In this document: positions 51,229 to 59,649 of the stretch, piece after piece
Position numbering within the stretch: position 1 is the first letter of the stretch
Layout: the number at the start of each line of letters is the position of its first letter
Position numbers and translations under genes: made by a program
Origin: Myxococcus hansupus
GTDB taxonomy: Bacteria > Myxococcota > Myxococcia > Myxococcales > Myxococcaceae
Direction: 5' to 3'
Length of the DNA stretch: 64,000 nt
Assembly (NCBI RefSeq): GCF_000280925.3
Contig: NZ_CP012109.1
Span: 2,314,501-2,378,500 of the forward strand
Notes under the pieces: model-generated
Databases searched by the model: none
The model's input: the letters and a program-made list of their open reading frames with translations, nothing else
Told to the model about the DNA's origin: nothing

Positions 51229-51511
51229 GATCCGACGCGTACTCCAGTGCAGGGAGGCCGGACAACCGACCGTCCGCTCCCCCATACCTGGCAGGTCCGA
51301 CATGGCAACTCCAGCACGCCGTTTTTCACAGCGGATCTGGAAGATTTCGAACCGACGATTCCCCAGGGAAGCAGGCGGCCAGTCAGTGTTGACCCGTCGC
51401 GCGAAAACCGCGCATAGTGAGGGTCCCCGAATGGAAATTCCCGAAGATTCCCGGACACTTGCCTACCAGGCAAGCGGCCGGGAACGCCGGTGCCCCTCTC
51501 TTAGGAAGACC

Positions 51512-54500
51512 ATGCGCCGTTCGCTTCTCGTCTGCCTCGTGCTCCTGGCCACGGCCGCCACCGCCCAGGAGAAGAAAGCCCCGCGCGATGCCGATCTCGG
51601 CCGGAAGTCCACCACCTCGGTGGACAAGTCCCTGGCCGGCGACATCACCCGCGAAAAGAAGAAGGAAGAGGTCGCCCCCGCGCTCCAGTACGACCAGTTC
51701 CGGCTGGGCGTGGAGCTGCAGGTGGCCTCCAAGCGGCGTGAGCAGATCCAGTCGCTGAAGAAGATCATCTCCCTGTCGCCGGATCCGAAGGAGGCCCCCA
51801 GCCTCCTGTTCCGGCTCGGCGAGTTCTACTGGGAGGAGTCGAAGTTCTTCTTCTTCGAGGCGAACCGGAAGGATGACGACCTCATCCAGGCCATGAACCG
51901 CAACGACGCGGCGGGCCAGCAGCAGGCCAAGGCGGAGAAGGCGGAGTTCGTCGCGAGGCAGAAGGAGTACGGCAAGCTCGCGGTGGAGCAGTACACGAAG
52001 ATCGTCCAGGAGTACCCGTCCTTCGAGCGCACCGACGAGGTGCTCTTCTTCCTCGGCCAGTACCTCATGGAGGACGGCCAGGACCGCAAGGCGCTGGTGG
52101 CCTTCAAGCGGCTGGTGGAGAAGCACCCGCAGTCCAAGTTCATCCCGGACGCCTACTTCGCCTTCGGCGAGTACTACTTCAACAACTCCAAGGGGAAGCG
52201 CCCGGAGCTGGAGAAGGCGCTGGTGGCCTACAAGAAGGCCGCCGAGTTCCCGGAGAGCCAAGTGTACGCCTTCGCCCTCTACAAGCAGGGCTGGTGCCAC
52301 TACAACATGGGCGACTTCGAGTCGGCCAAGGACAAGTTCAAGACGGTGGTGCTCTACGGTGAGCTCGCCGGCGCCAACGCCCTGGAGAAGGACGGCGGCG
52401 CCAGCAAGGGCGGCCGCGGCTCGCTGCTGCGAGAGGCGCGCACCGACTACGTGCGAGCGTACGCGCACCAGGGTGACGTGGCGCAGGCCCGGGCCGAGTT
52501 CGGCAAGGTGGCCACCAACCCGGACGACCGCTTCACGATGCTGAAGCAGTTGGCCAACCTGTACTACGGCGATGGCAAGGACCGCGAGGCGGCCATCACC
52601 TACAACGGCCTCATCAAGGAGAAGCCGCTGTCGCCCGAGGCGCCCGGCTTCCAGGGCCGCATCGTCGACTGCATCCTCCGCATGGGCAACAAGGAGCGCA
52701 CCGTGGTCCAGGTGCGCCGGCTCGTGAAGATCATGAAGGAGGTCGAGTCCTCTGGCGTCATCAAGGAGGACAAGGACAAGAAGCTGCTGGCGGAGGCGAA
52801 GGAGCTGTCCGAGCGCACGCTGTCCAACCTCGCCGTGACCTGGCACAACGAGGGCAAGAAGACGCGCAACGAGGAGACGTTCCGTTACGCGGACGCGGTG
52901 TACAGCGACTACCTCACGCTCTTCCCGGAGAACCCCAAGGCGTACGATTTGCGCTTCTTCTGGGCGGAGCTCCTCAACGACAACCTGCAGAACTTCGAGA
53001 AGGCCGCCGCCAACTACACGCTCGTCGTGCTCCAGGACGCCAAGGTGCTGGAGGCCAAGGACGACCAGGGCAAGGCGAAGCCGGGCAAGCCGGGCAAGTG
53101 GCTGCAGAACGCCGCCTACAACGCGGTGCTCTCCTACGACGAGGTCGTCAAGGCCGCCGAGGCGCGCGGCGAGGCCAAGAGCGAGTCGGTGGGCTCGGAC
53201 ATCACGAAGAAGGCCTCCATCCCCACGCTGAAGAAGGCGCTGCTCGACGCGTGCGAGCGCTACCTCAAGTACGTGCCCAAGGGGGACAAGCGGGTGGAGA
53301 TCGCCTTCAAGGCGGCCAACATCTACTACCGCCACAACCACTTCGACGAGGCGGTGCTGCGCTTCAGCGAAATCGCGCTCGGCTACCCCGAATACAAGTT
53401 CGAGAACGGCGAGCGCGCGGCGGAGATCTCCGCCAACCTCATCCTCGACTCGTACCACCTGCTGCAGGACTACGCGAAGGTGAACGAGTGGGCGCGGCGC
53501 TTCTACGCCAACGACAAGCTGGCGGTGGGCAAGTTCCGCGACGACCTGGCCAAGCTCATCGAGCAGTCGTCCTTCAAGCTCGTCAGCCAGTTGGAGGAGA
53601 AGAAGGAGTTCGAGAAGGCCGCCGAGGCGTACCTGGCCTTCGTGAAGGACTTCCCCCAGACGGAGATCGCCGACCTGGCGCTCTACAACGCGTCTGTCGA
53701 CTACTACAAGGCGAAGCGCCTGGATAAGGCCATCGAGGTGCGCAAGCGCCTGTTCGCCGAGTACCCGCGCTCCAAGCACGTGCCGGACTCCATCTACGCC
53801 AACGCCGAGGCGCTGGAAGCCATTGGCGACTTCGAGGACGCGGCCACCACCTACGAGGCCTACGTGCGCGGCTACGAGCGCAGCCTCGGGGAGAAGGGCA
53901 CGGCGAAGTCGCGGGGCAGCGCCAAGAAGAAGGGCAAGGCGCCCGCGGACGACAAGCCGGGGGTGGTGCAGAAGTGGGACGAGTCCAAGGCGCAGATCGC
54001 CCTGTTCAACGCCGCCACCTACCGCGAGGGCCTGGGCCAGACGAAGGCGGCGCTGCGCAACCGCGAGCACTACCTGGAGCTGTGGCCTCGCGCGAAGGAC
54101 GCGGATGACATCCGGCTGTCCATCATCGACCTGACGGCCAAGAGCGGCGCGGCCTTCAAGGCCATCAAGATGCTGGAGGAGTACGAGCGCGACAACATGC
54201 GTTCGCCCAGCCGGTTCCTGGCCGCCGAGGGCCGCATCGTCGAGCTGTACAAGAAGCTGGGCAAGACGCGCGACGTGGTCCGCATGCAGAAGCGCATCTT
54301 CGACCACTTCGACCAACTGCCCCGCCGCGTGCAGGGCTCGCTGGAGAAGCCGGCGCTCGCCACGGCCGCGCAGGCGCAGTTCCTGTCGGTGGATGCGGAC
54401 TGGAACGAGTACCGCCGCCTGAAGCTGTACTGGGGCGCTCCGCCGTCGCCGGACCGCTTCAAGGCGAGCATCCAGGACAAGAGCCGCGCGCTCCAGGTGG

Positions 54501-55090
54501 TGGAGAAGAAGTACGTGCAGACGGTGACGCTGGGCGCGCCCGAGCCCGCCATCTGCGCGCTGCACCGCATTGGCCTGGCGTATGACCACTTCGCCGACCG
54601 GCTCATCAACTCGCCCATGCCTCGCGGCCTGGACGAGGAGTCGCAGCAGGCGCTGCGCGACGAGTTCACCAACCAGGCGCAGCCGCTCAAGGACAAGGCG
54701 GCCGAGGCGTTCTCCGCCACGGTGGCCAAGAGCCGCGAGCTGGACGTGTACAACGACTGCGCCGCGGAGAGCCTGAAGCTGCTGCGCACCACGTACCAGC
54801 CGGACCGCTACCCCGAGATGCCCGAGGAGAAGGTGGCGCTGAAGGGCCGCGTGCAGTTGATGGGCGGCGACCTGCTGGCCACCATCCAGGACGTGCCGCC
54901 GCCGGCGCCCAAGGCGGCGGACGCGCAGCAGGCCCGCGCGGCGACGATGCAGGAGGACCTGACGGACCTCACCGCGCAGCTTCGCTCGCAGACCGAGACC
55001 CAGGTGGACGCCCGCCCGGCGGCCCCCGCCAACGGCACCACTCCCGCGAAGCAGGGCGGGAGTGACGAGGAGCCGGAGGACTTCCTCTAA
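51512..55090 (+). CDS. gltD: Large exported TPR protein of the gliding-motility cluster, GltD (AgmU) type
   Basis: A 1192-aa protein with signal MRRSLLVCLVLLATAATAQE and many TPR-like helical pairs throughout (LLFRLGEFYWEESKFFFFEA; AIEVRKRLFAEYPRSKHVPD). A Thr/Pro/Ala-rich tail ends the protein. In M. xanthus, GltD/AgmU is a large periplasmic TPR protein of the Agl-Glt gliding machine that tracks focal adhesions, and is followed by the same set of genes as here. AGGA precedes the ATG. First gene of the run, overlapping the next by one base (TAATG). Identification rests on size, composition and gene order. Confidence 0.82.
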   Translation: MRRSLLVCLVLLATAATAQEKKAPRDADLGRKSTTSVDKSLAGDITREKKKEEVAPALQYDQFRLGVELQVASKRREQIQSLKKIISLSPDPKEAPSLLFRLGEFYWEESKFFFFEANRKDDDLIQAMNRNDAAGQQQAKAEKAEFVARQKEYGKLAVEQYTKIVQEYPSFERTDEVLFFLGQYLMEDGQDRKALVAFKRLVEKHPQSKFIPDAYFAFGEYYFNNSKGKRPELEKALVAYKKAAEFPESQVYAFALYKQGWCHYNMGDFESAKDKFKTVVLYGELAGANALEKDGGASKGGRGSLLREARTDYVRAYAHQGDVAQARAEFGKVATNPDDRFTMLKQLANLYYGDGKDREAAITYNGLIKEKPLSPEAPGFQGRIVDCILRMGNKERTVVQVRRLVKIMKEVESSGVIKEDKDKKLLAEAKELSERTLSNLAVTWHNEGKKTRNEETFRYADAVYSDYLTLFPENPKAYDLRFFWAELLNDNLQNFEKAAANYTLVVLQDAKVLEAKDDQGKAKPGKPGKWLQNAAYNAVLSYDEVVKAAEARGEAKSESVGSDITKKASIPTLKKALLDACERYLKYVPKGDKRVEIAFKAANIYYRHNHFDEAVLRFSEIALGYPEYKFENGERAAEISANLILDSYHLLQDYAKVNEWARRFYANDKLAVGKFRDDLAKLIEQSSFKLVSQLEEKKEFEKAAEAYLAFVKDFPQTEIADLALYNASVDYYKAKRLDKAIEVRKRLFAEYPRSKHVPDSIYANAEALEAIGDFEDAATTYEAYVRGYERSLGEKGTAKSRGSAKKKGKAPADDKPGVVQKWDESKAQIALFNAATYREGLGQTKAALRNREHYLELWPRAKDADDIRLSIIDLTAKSGAAFKAIKMLEEYERDNMRSPSRFLAAEGRIVELYKKLGKTRDVVRMQKRIFDHFDQLPRRVQGSLEKPALATAAQAQFLSVDADWNEYRRLKLYWGAPPSPDRFKASIQDKSRALQVVEKKYVQTVTLGAPEPAICALHRIGLAYDHFADRLINSPMPRGLDEESQQALRDEFTNQAQPLKDKAAEAFSATVAKSRELDVYNDCAAESLKLLRTTYQPDRYPEMPEEKVALKGRVQLMGGDLLATIQDVPPPAPKAADAQQARAATMQEDLTDLTAQLRSQTETQVDARPAAPANGTTPAKQGGSDEEPEDFL

Positions 55091-56514
55091 TGAACCGGAC
55101 GATTCGCACCATGCGCCTGTTCCCCTTGTTGGCGGCGGTCTCCCTGGCCGCCGCCGGTTGTTCCTCCTCCACGGCCACCGGCCCCACCGGCCCGAAGACA
55201 GCGGACCCGAACGCTGGCAAGGCCGCGGCGGCGGCGCCCATCTCCAACACGGCCAAGGCCCGCTTCGAGGACGCGCTGAAGGCGTTCGACACGCAGAAGA
55301 AGGCCAAGGCGATTGACTACCCGGCGCTGGAACGGAAGTTCCAGTCCGCGCTGGAGGCGGACGCCAACCTGGCGGAGGCCGACTACAACCTGGGCGTGCT
55401 GGCCGAGCGCCAGGGCAAACTCCCGGAGGCGCGCAACCACTACAAGGCGGCGCTCACCAAGAAGCCCTCGCTGCGTCAGGCGTCGGAGAACCTGGCGGTG
55501 ATGGAGCAGAACGCGGGCAACGTCGCCGGCGCGGTGGCGCTGTACCAGGAGGTGCTCCAGCGCTACCCGGATGACGCGCAGTCGCGCGCGCGGCTGGCGG
55601 AAATCTACCGGCAGCAGGGTGACCACACCAAGGCCATGGACCTGTCGCGCGCCGCGCTGATGCGCGACCCGCAGTCCACCACCGCGCTGAAGGTGATGAT
55701 TCGCAGCTACCTGGAGCGCAAGCAGCTCGCCATGGCGAAGCTGGTGGCGCTGCGAGGCGTGAAGCTGGACGGCATGGACCCCGAGCTCCACCACGCGGTG
55801 GGCCTCATCCTGCTGCAGGAGGGCGACGTCGACGACGCGCGCCTGTCCTTCAAGAAGGCGCTGGAGGTGCGTGAGGACTACGTGCCGTCGCACGTGGAGC
55901 TGGCGCAGTTGGCCATGCAGGCGGAGAACTTCCCCACGGCCGAGCAGCACCTGCGGCGCATCCTCCAGGCGGACGGCAAGAACGCCGCCGCGCACCTGGA
56001 CCTGGGCATCGCCTACAAGGGCATGGGCCAGTTCGACAAGGCCATGCAGGAGTACGACGAGGCGGAGAAGCTCGACCCGGAGATGGCCGCGGTGAACCTC
56101 AACCGCGCCATCATCCTTCACCGCGTGAAGGACGCGCCCGAGCGCGCCTCGGAGCTGTACCGCAAGTACATCGCCATGGCCGGCGGCGAGGTCGCCCTGC
56201 CCGCCGAGGCGCCTGTGTACGCCCTGTTGCGCGAGGTGGAGGTCATCGTCAACGCCAAGCGCGAGGCCAAGTTCGCCGAGGAGCAGGCCAAGCAGATGGA
56301 AGAGCTGCAGAAGCAGCAGCAGGCCCAGATGCAGGCCGCGGAGAAGGCGGCCGCCGGGAAGACCCCGGCGACGCCCGCCACGGGCAACGCCACCGCGCCT
56401 CAGGCCACGCCCGCGGGCGGCACCGCGCCGGTGCAGGCACCCGCGAACGGGACGTCCAACCAGAAGAATGCAGGCACGGCGGAACCCGGTGAGCCAGAAG
56501 ACGACCTGCTGTGA
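55090..56514 (+). CDS. gltE: TPR lipoprotein of the gliding cluster, GltE (AglT) type
   Basis: A 474-aa product with lipobox AAGC in LFPLLAAVSLAAAGCSSS. Several TPR units follow (ALEADANLAEADYNLGVLAE; AAHLDLGIAYKGMGQFDKAM) and then a coiled-coil and Ala/Pro/Thr-rich tail (EEQAKQMEELQKQQQAQMQA). In M. xanthus the gene after gltD encodes such an outer-membrane TPR lipoprotein needed for gliding. Overlaps the gltD stop by one base, so translation is coupled. Start could also be the internal ATG giving MRLFPLLAAV. Confidence 0.82.
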   Translation: MNRTIRTMRLFPLLAAVSLAAAGCSSSTATGPTGPKTADPNAGKAAAAAPISNTAKARFEDALKAFDTQKKAKAIDYPALERKFQSALEADANLAEADYNLGVLAERQGKLPEARNHYKAALTKKPSLRQASENLAVMEQNAGNVAGAVALYQEVLQRYPDDAQSRARLAEIYRQQGDHTKAMDLSRAALMRDPQSTTALKVMIRSYLERKQLAMAKLVALRGVKLDGMDPELHHAVGLILLQEGDVDDARLSFKKALEVREDYVPSHVELAQLAMQAENFPTAEQHLRRILQADGKNAAAHLDLGIAYKGMGQFDKAMQEYDEAEKLDPEMAAVNLNRAIILHRVKDAPERASELYRKYIAMAGGEVALPAEAPVYALLREVEVIVNAKREAKFAEEQAKQMEELQKQQQAQMQAAEKAAAGKTPATPATGNATAPQATPAGGTAPVQAPANGTSNQKNAGTAEPGEPEDDLL

Positions 56515-56639
56515 AAGTTGAGCCGCCCCGGGTGCCTTCGCTGTGGCGGGGCCTCGGGGAAGATGCGAACCTTGTGTTTCCCCCTCATCCGGGGATTCGG
56601 TGTGGGATGGGCCCTGCGAGGCCCGTCTGGGAGGCAGTG

Positions 56640-56909
56640 ATGCGGAAGGCGTTGATGCTGTGTGCGGCGCTCGCGGTGACGCCGGCCCTGGCCCAGGACG
56701 AGGGCTCCAACCCGGGTGGTGCCGGGGAGGGCAATGTGCGCTACTCCAAGACGACCAACATCGACTTCGAGGACGACACCATCGAGGGTGACCTCACGAA
56801 GCCGGATGGCGAGTACATCGAAGCGCGTGACAAGGTGAAGCACTCGAACCTCATCCGCATCCGCGAGGACTTCGAGGACAAGGTGATGCAGTCCGTGGGC
56901 GAGCTGTAG
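56640..56909 (+). CDS. gltF: Small exported protein of the gliding cluster, GltF type
   Basis: An 89-aa product with signal MRKALMLCAALAVTPALAQ and an acidic mature part (TNIDFEDDTIEGDLTKPDGE; RIREDFEDKVMQSVGEL). No known fold. It holds the same place as gltF in M. xanthus, between gltE and the FHA/TonB-like gltG, and an exported small protein is what is expected. GGGAGG is 5 bases before the ATG; the frame upstream is open but lacks coding character. Confidence 0.8.
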   Translation: MRKALMLCAALAVTPALAQDEGSNPGGAGEGNVRYSKTTNIDFEDDTIEGDLTKPDGEYIEARDKVKHSNLIRIREDFEDKVMQSVGEL

Positions 56910-56986
56910 CCAGCGCGGCGAATGGGCGGGAACCCACCGCCACCAGCGTTGTCTGTCACCGTACCCACCTTTTGTAGGAGCCCCCC

Positions 56987-58900
56987 ATGGCCGTTCCTCT
57001 GACACTCAAGGTCTTCAAGGGCGACTCGATGGTCGCCTCCAAGGACTACGAGCGCGACATCATCAAGATTGGCCGTCTGTCCTCCGCGCACCTGTGCCTG
57101 GAAGACGACAAGGTCAGCCGCATCCACTCCGTCATCGAGGTCGCCGGCGACGGCGCCATGTCCATCATCGACATGGGCAGCGTCGAGGGCACGTACGTCA
57201 ACGGCAAGCGCGTCACCAAGGGGCAGTTGTCCTTTGGCGATGAGATTCGCGTGGGTGGCACCACCATCCGCCTGGAGAACCCGGCCGCCGTGGCCGCGGT
57301 GAACCTGGCCGCCGCCGCCGCCAGCTCCGACGTGGAGACGGAGAAGAACGCGGTGGTCGCCGCCGCGGCGCCGGCCGTGAGCCTGGCGCAGGCCGCGGTG
57401 GCCGCCCCGGTCGAGGCCGCCATCGACCCGTCCTTCGCCGCCACGCAGGAGAGCGCGGTGATTGCCGCCGCGCCCGAGCCCGCCCCGGTCGCTCCCGTGG
57501 AAGCCGCGCCGCGCGTGCGCACCGTGCGCCGCGCCAAGTCCAGCGGCCCGATGGGCGTCGCCCTGCACTTCATGTGGGGTGAGCAGCGCGTGGGCGAGTT
57601 CTTCATGGCGCCCGGCAAGAAGCGGATCTTCACGGTGGGCAGCCAGAAGGGCGTGGACTTCGTCATGGGCGACTCCCGGCTGGGAGGCCCGAAGTTCGAC
57701 GTGCTGCGCTCGGACGGCCAGTCCTTCGTCGTGCGCTTCAGCGCGAAGATGAAGGGCGAGCTCACCCGCAAGGGCGAGACGCTGGACCTCAAGGCCGTCA
57801 TCGAGTCCGGCAAGGCGTCGCACGAGGGTGACGCGTACTCGCTCACGCTCGAAGCGGATGACTTCATCTGGGTGGACCTGGGCGGCGTGTCGGTCGAGGC
57901 GGGCTTCGAGCCCGTGCCCAAGCGCGTCGTGGTGCCGCTGGGCGAGTCGATGGACTACACCGCGCTCAACATCTTCCTGGTGCTGTTCTTCATCGCGACG
58001 GCGTTCGTCATCACCGCGATGAACCGCTCGGGCGCTGGCGACGAGTACGCGGACGAGCTGTCGTCCGACAACGCCCGCATCGCCAAGCTCATCATCAAGC
58101 CGCCGGAGACGCAGAAGAACAAGTTCCTCGAGCGGCTCAACCAGCAGAAGGAGCAGAAGAAGAGCGGGGAGATGGCCGCGAAGAGCCGCGGCGACGAAGG
58201 CCAGATGGGCAAGAAGGACGCGCCCAAGACGAACAACCGCACCGCGCCCAAGGGCGACCCGAACAAGAAGGACGAGGCGCGCGCGCTGACGGCCAAGATT
58301 TTCGGCGGCGGCAAGGGCGGCATCTCCACCGTGTTCGGAAAGAGCGGCCTGGGCGGCGACCTGAAGAGCGCCATGGGCAACATGTTCGGCGCCAAGGCGG
58401 GCACGTCGGGCGGCTTCGGCGGCCTGGGGCTGCGCGGCGGCGGCGGTGGCGGTGGCGGCACCGGTGACACCATCGGCATCGGGGGCATTGGCACCAAGGG
58501 CCGTGGCGGCGGCACCGGCTCCTACGGCAGCGGCGTGGGCGTGCTGGGTGGCAAGCAGAGCGTCGACGTGGGCATCACGTCCTCGGAGCCGGAGGTCATG
58601 GGCTCGCTGGACAAGGAGCTCATCCGCAAGGTCATCCACATGAACCGCGGGCAGATCCGCTACTGCTACGAGAGCATGCTCAACCGCTTCCCGAAGCTGG
58701 GCGGCAAGGTGGCGGTGAAGTTCGTCATCGCCGCGAACGGCTCGGTCGCCTCGTCGTCGGTGGCTCAGTCCACCGCCGGCAACGCGGAGCTGGAGACGTG
58801 CGTGGCCGGCCGTGTGCGCACCTGGAAGTTCCCCGAGCCGAAGGGCGGCGGCGTGGTGGTCGTCACGTATCCGTTCATCTTCAAGCAGTCCGGCGAATAG
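56987..58900 (+). CDS. gltG: FHA / transmembrane / AgmX-PglI C-terminal protein, GltG type
   Basis: A 637-aa protein. N-terminal FHA domain (about 20-100: IGRLSSAHLCLEDDKVSRIH), an Ala/Glu/Pro linker, a second beta-rich domain near 190-300, a single membrane helix at about 326-346 (LNIFLVLFFIATAFVITAM), a Lys-rich then Gly-rich periplasmic stretch, and a C-terminal TonB-like AgmX/PglI domain (MNRGQIRYCYESMLNRFPKL; TWKFPEPKGGGVVVVTYPFI). GltG in M. xanthus spans the inner membrane and, with GltJ, links the cytoplasmic motor platform to the outer membrane through this domain. TAGGAG precedes the ATG. Confidence 0.88.
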   Translation: MAVPLTLKVFKGDSMVASKDYERDIIKIGRLSSAHLCLEDDKVSRIHSVIEVAGDGAMSIIDMGSVEGTYVNGKRVTKGQLSFGDEIRVGGTTIRLENPAAVAAVNLAAAAASSDVETEKNAVVAAAAPAVSLAQAAVAAPVEAAIDPSFAATQESAVIAAAPEPAPVAPVEAAPRVRTVRRAKSSGPMGVALHFMWGEQRVGEFFMAPGKKRIFTVGSQKGVDFVMGDSRLGGPKFDVLRSDGQSFVVRFSAKMKGELTRKGETLDLKAVIESGKASHEGDAYSLTLEADDFIWVDLGGVSVEAGFEPVPKRVVVPLGESMDYTALNIFLVLFFIATAFVITAMNRSGAGDEYADELSSDNARIAKLIIKPPETQKNKFLERLNQQKEQKKSGEMAAKSRGDEGQMGKKDAPKTNNRTAPKGDPNKKDEARALTAKIFGGGKGGISTVFGKSGLGGDLKSAMGNMFGAKAGTSGGFGGLGLRGGGGGGGGTGDTIGIGGIGTKGRGGGTGSYGSGVGVLGGKQSVDVGITSSEPEVMGSLDKELIRKVIHMNRGQIRYCYESMLNRFPKLGGKVAVKFVIAANGSVASSSVAQSTAGNAELETCVAGRVRTWKFPEPKGGGVVVVTYPFIFKQSGE

Positions 58901-58921
58901 CGCCGGGTGGCCTTTCTTTCG

Positions 58922-58991
58922 GGTGGGCGGGCCTGAATGCGGGTCCGCCCACCGCGCCTTTCCCCGGCTCTCACTCCCCCCGGGAGCCGGG
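58922..58991 (+). other. Two tandem hairpins between gltG and gltH
   Basis: Stem one: GGTGGGCGG with CCGCCCACC (58922-58953). Stem two: CCCGGCTC with GAGCCGGG (58963-58991). Both stand in the gap before gltH without a strong T-run. They may be partial terminators or protect mRNA ends to set different levels of gltG and gltH. Confidence 0.55.
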
Positions 58992-59007
58992 CCAACGTCA
59001 GGACCGC

Positions 59008-59637
59008 ATGAAAGCCCTCGCCTCACTTGCCCTGTGCGCCTCGTTCCTCCTCCCCACGGTCGCGAGCGCCCAGACGCCCACCAATGCCCCGGGGGATCGC
59101 CCCGCCGTCACGTTCGATGAAATCGAGCGGGGCATCTACTTCGGGGTGCTCGGTGGGCCCTTGTTCCTCACCAACCCCCCGGCGCCCGCGGGCACGCCGC
59201 GTCCGTTCTCCTCCGGGCCCATGGCGCAGGTGGAAGTGGGCATCGACCTGGGTGAGCGCCTGTCCGTCGGCCTGTTCATCATGGGCTCGAGCATCCGGAC
59301 GAGCGCTGACTACGTCGGCAACTCGGGCGGCGCGGTGTCCGGTGACTTCTCCGCCCTGGTTCCCGGCGCGTCGCTGCGTGCTCGGCTGGTGGGCTTCGCG
59401 GACAGTCAGGAAGTGAAGCGCACCTGGTTCTATCTCCGCGCGGGTGCTGGCTATGCGATGTTTTCGCCGAAGCGGCTCCTCCCCGATTCCGACATTCTTG
59501 TGTTTGCCGGGCCCGGAGTGGAGTACTACACACGGCTGCGCCACTTTTCCGTGGGGCTCGAGGTGACGGGGAGCTACCTCGTCTCCGGGGGCTCGTTCGG
59601 GTTCGCGGTGGCGCCGAACATTCGCTACGCGTTCTAG
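59008..59637 (+). CDS. gltH: Small outer-membrane beta-barrel protein, GltH type
   Basis: A 209-aa product with signal MKALASLALCASFLLPTVAS, then alternating amphipathic strands (IYFGVLGGPLFLTNP; RLSVGLFIMGSSIRTSADYV; HFSVGLEVTGSYLVS) ending in FAVAPNIRYAF, whose terminal Phe is the usual barrel-assembly signal. In M. xanthus GltH is an outer-membrane component of the gliding machine. AGGA precedes the start. Position after gltG supports the call. Confidence 0.82.
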   Translation: MKALASLALCASFLLPTVASAQTPTNAPGDRPAVTFDEIERGIYFGVLGGPLFLTNPPAPAGTPRPFSSGPMAQVEVGIDLGERLSVGLFIMGSSIRTSADYVGNSGGAVSGDFSALVPGASLRARLVGFADSQEVKRTWFYLRAGAGYAMFSPKRLLPDSDILVFAGPGVEYYTRLRHFSVGLEVTGSYLVSGGSFGFAVAPNIRYAF

Positions 59638-59649
59638 CGGGAGACAGAC

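Noticed and set aside
51330-51370. TTCGAACC-like stretch resembling a tRNA T-arm
   Set aside because: No matching acceptor, D or anticodon arms could be folded around it, and it lies in a divergent promoter gap.
51383-54589. Minus-strand open frame of about 1068 codons opposite the large TPR gene
   Set aside because: High GC removes stop codons on the reverse strand; the plus-strand gene has a signal peptide, TPR units and a ribosome site.
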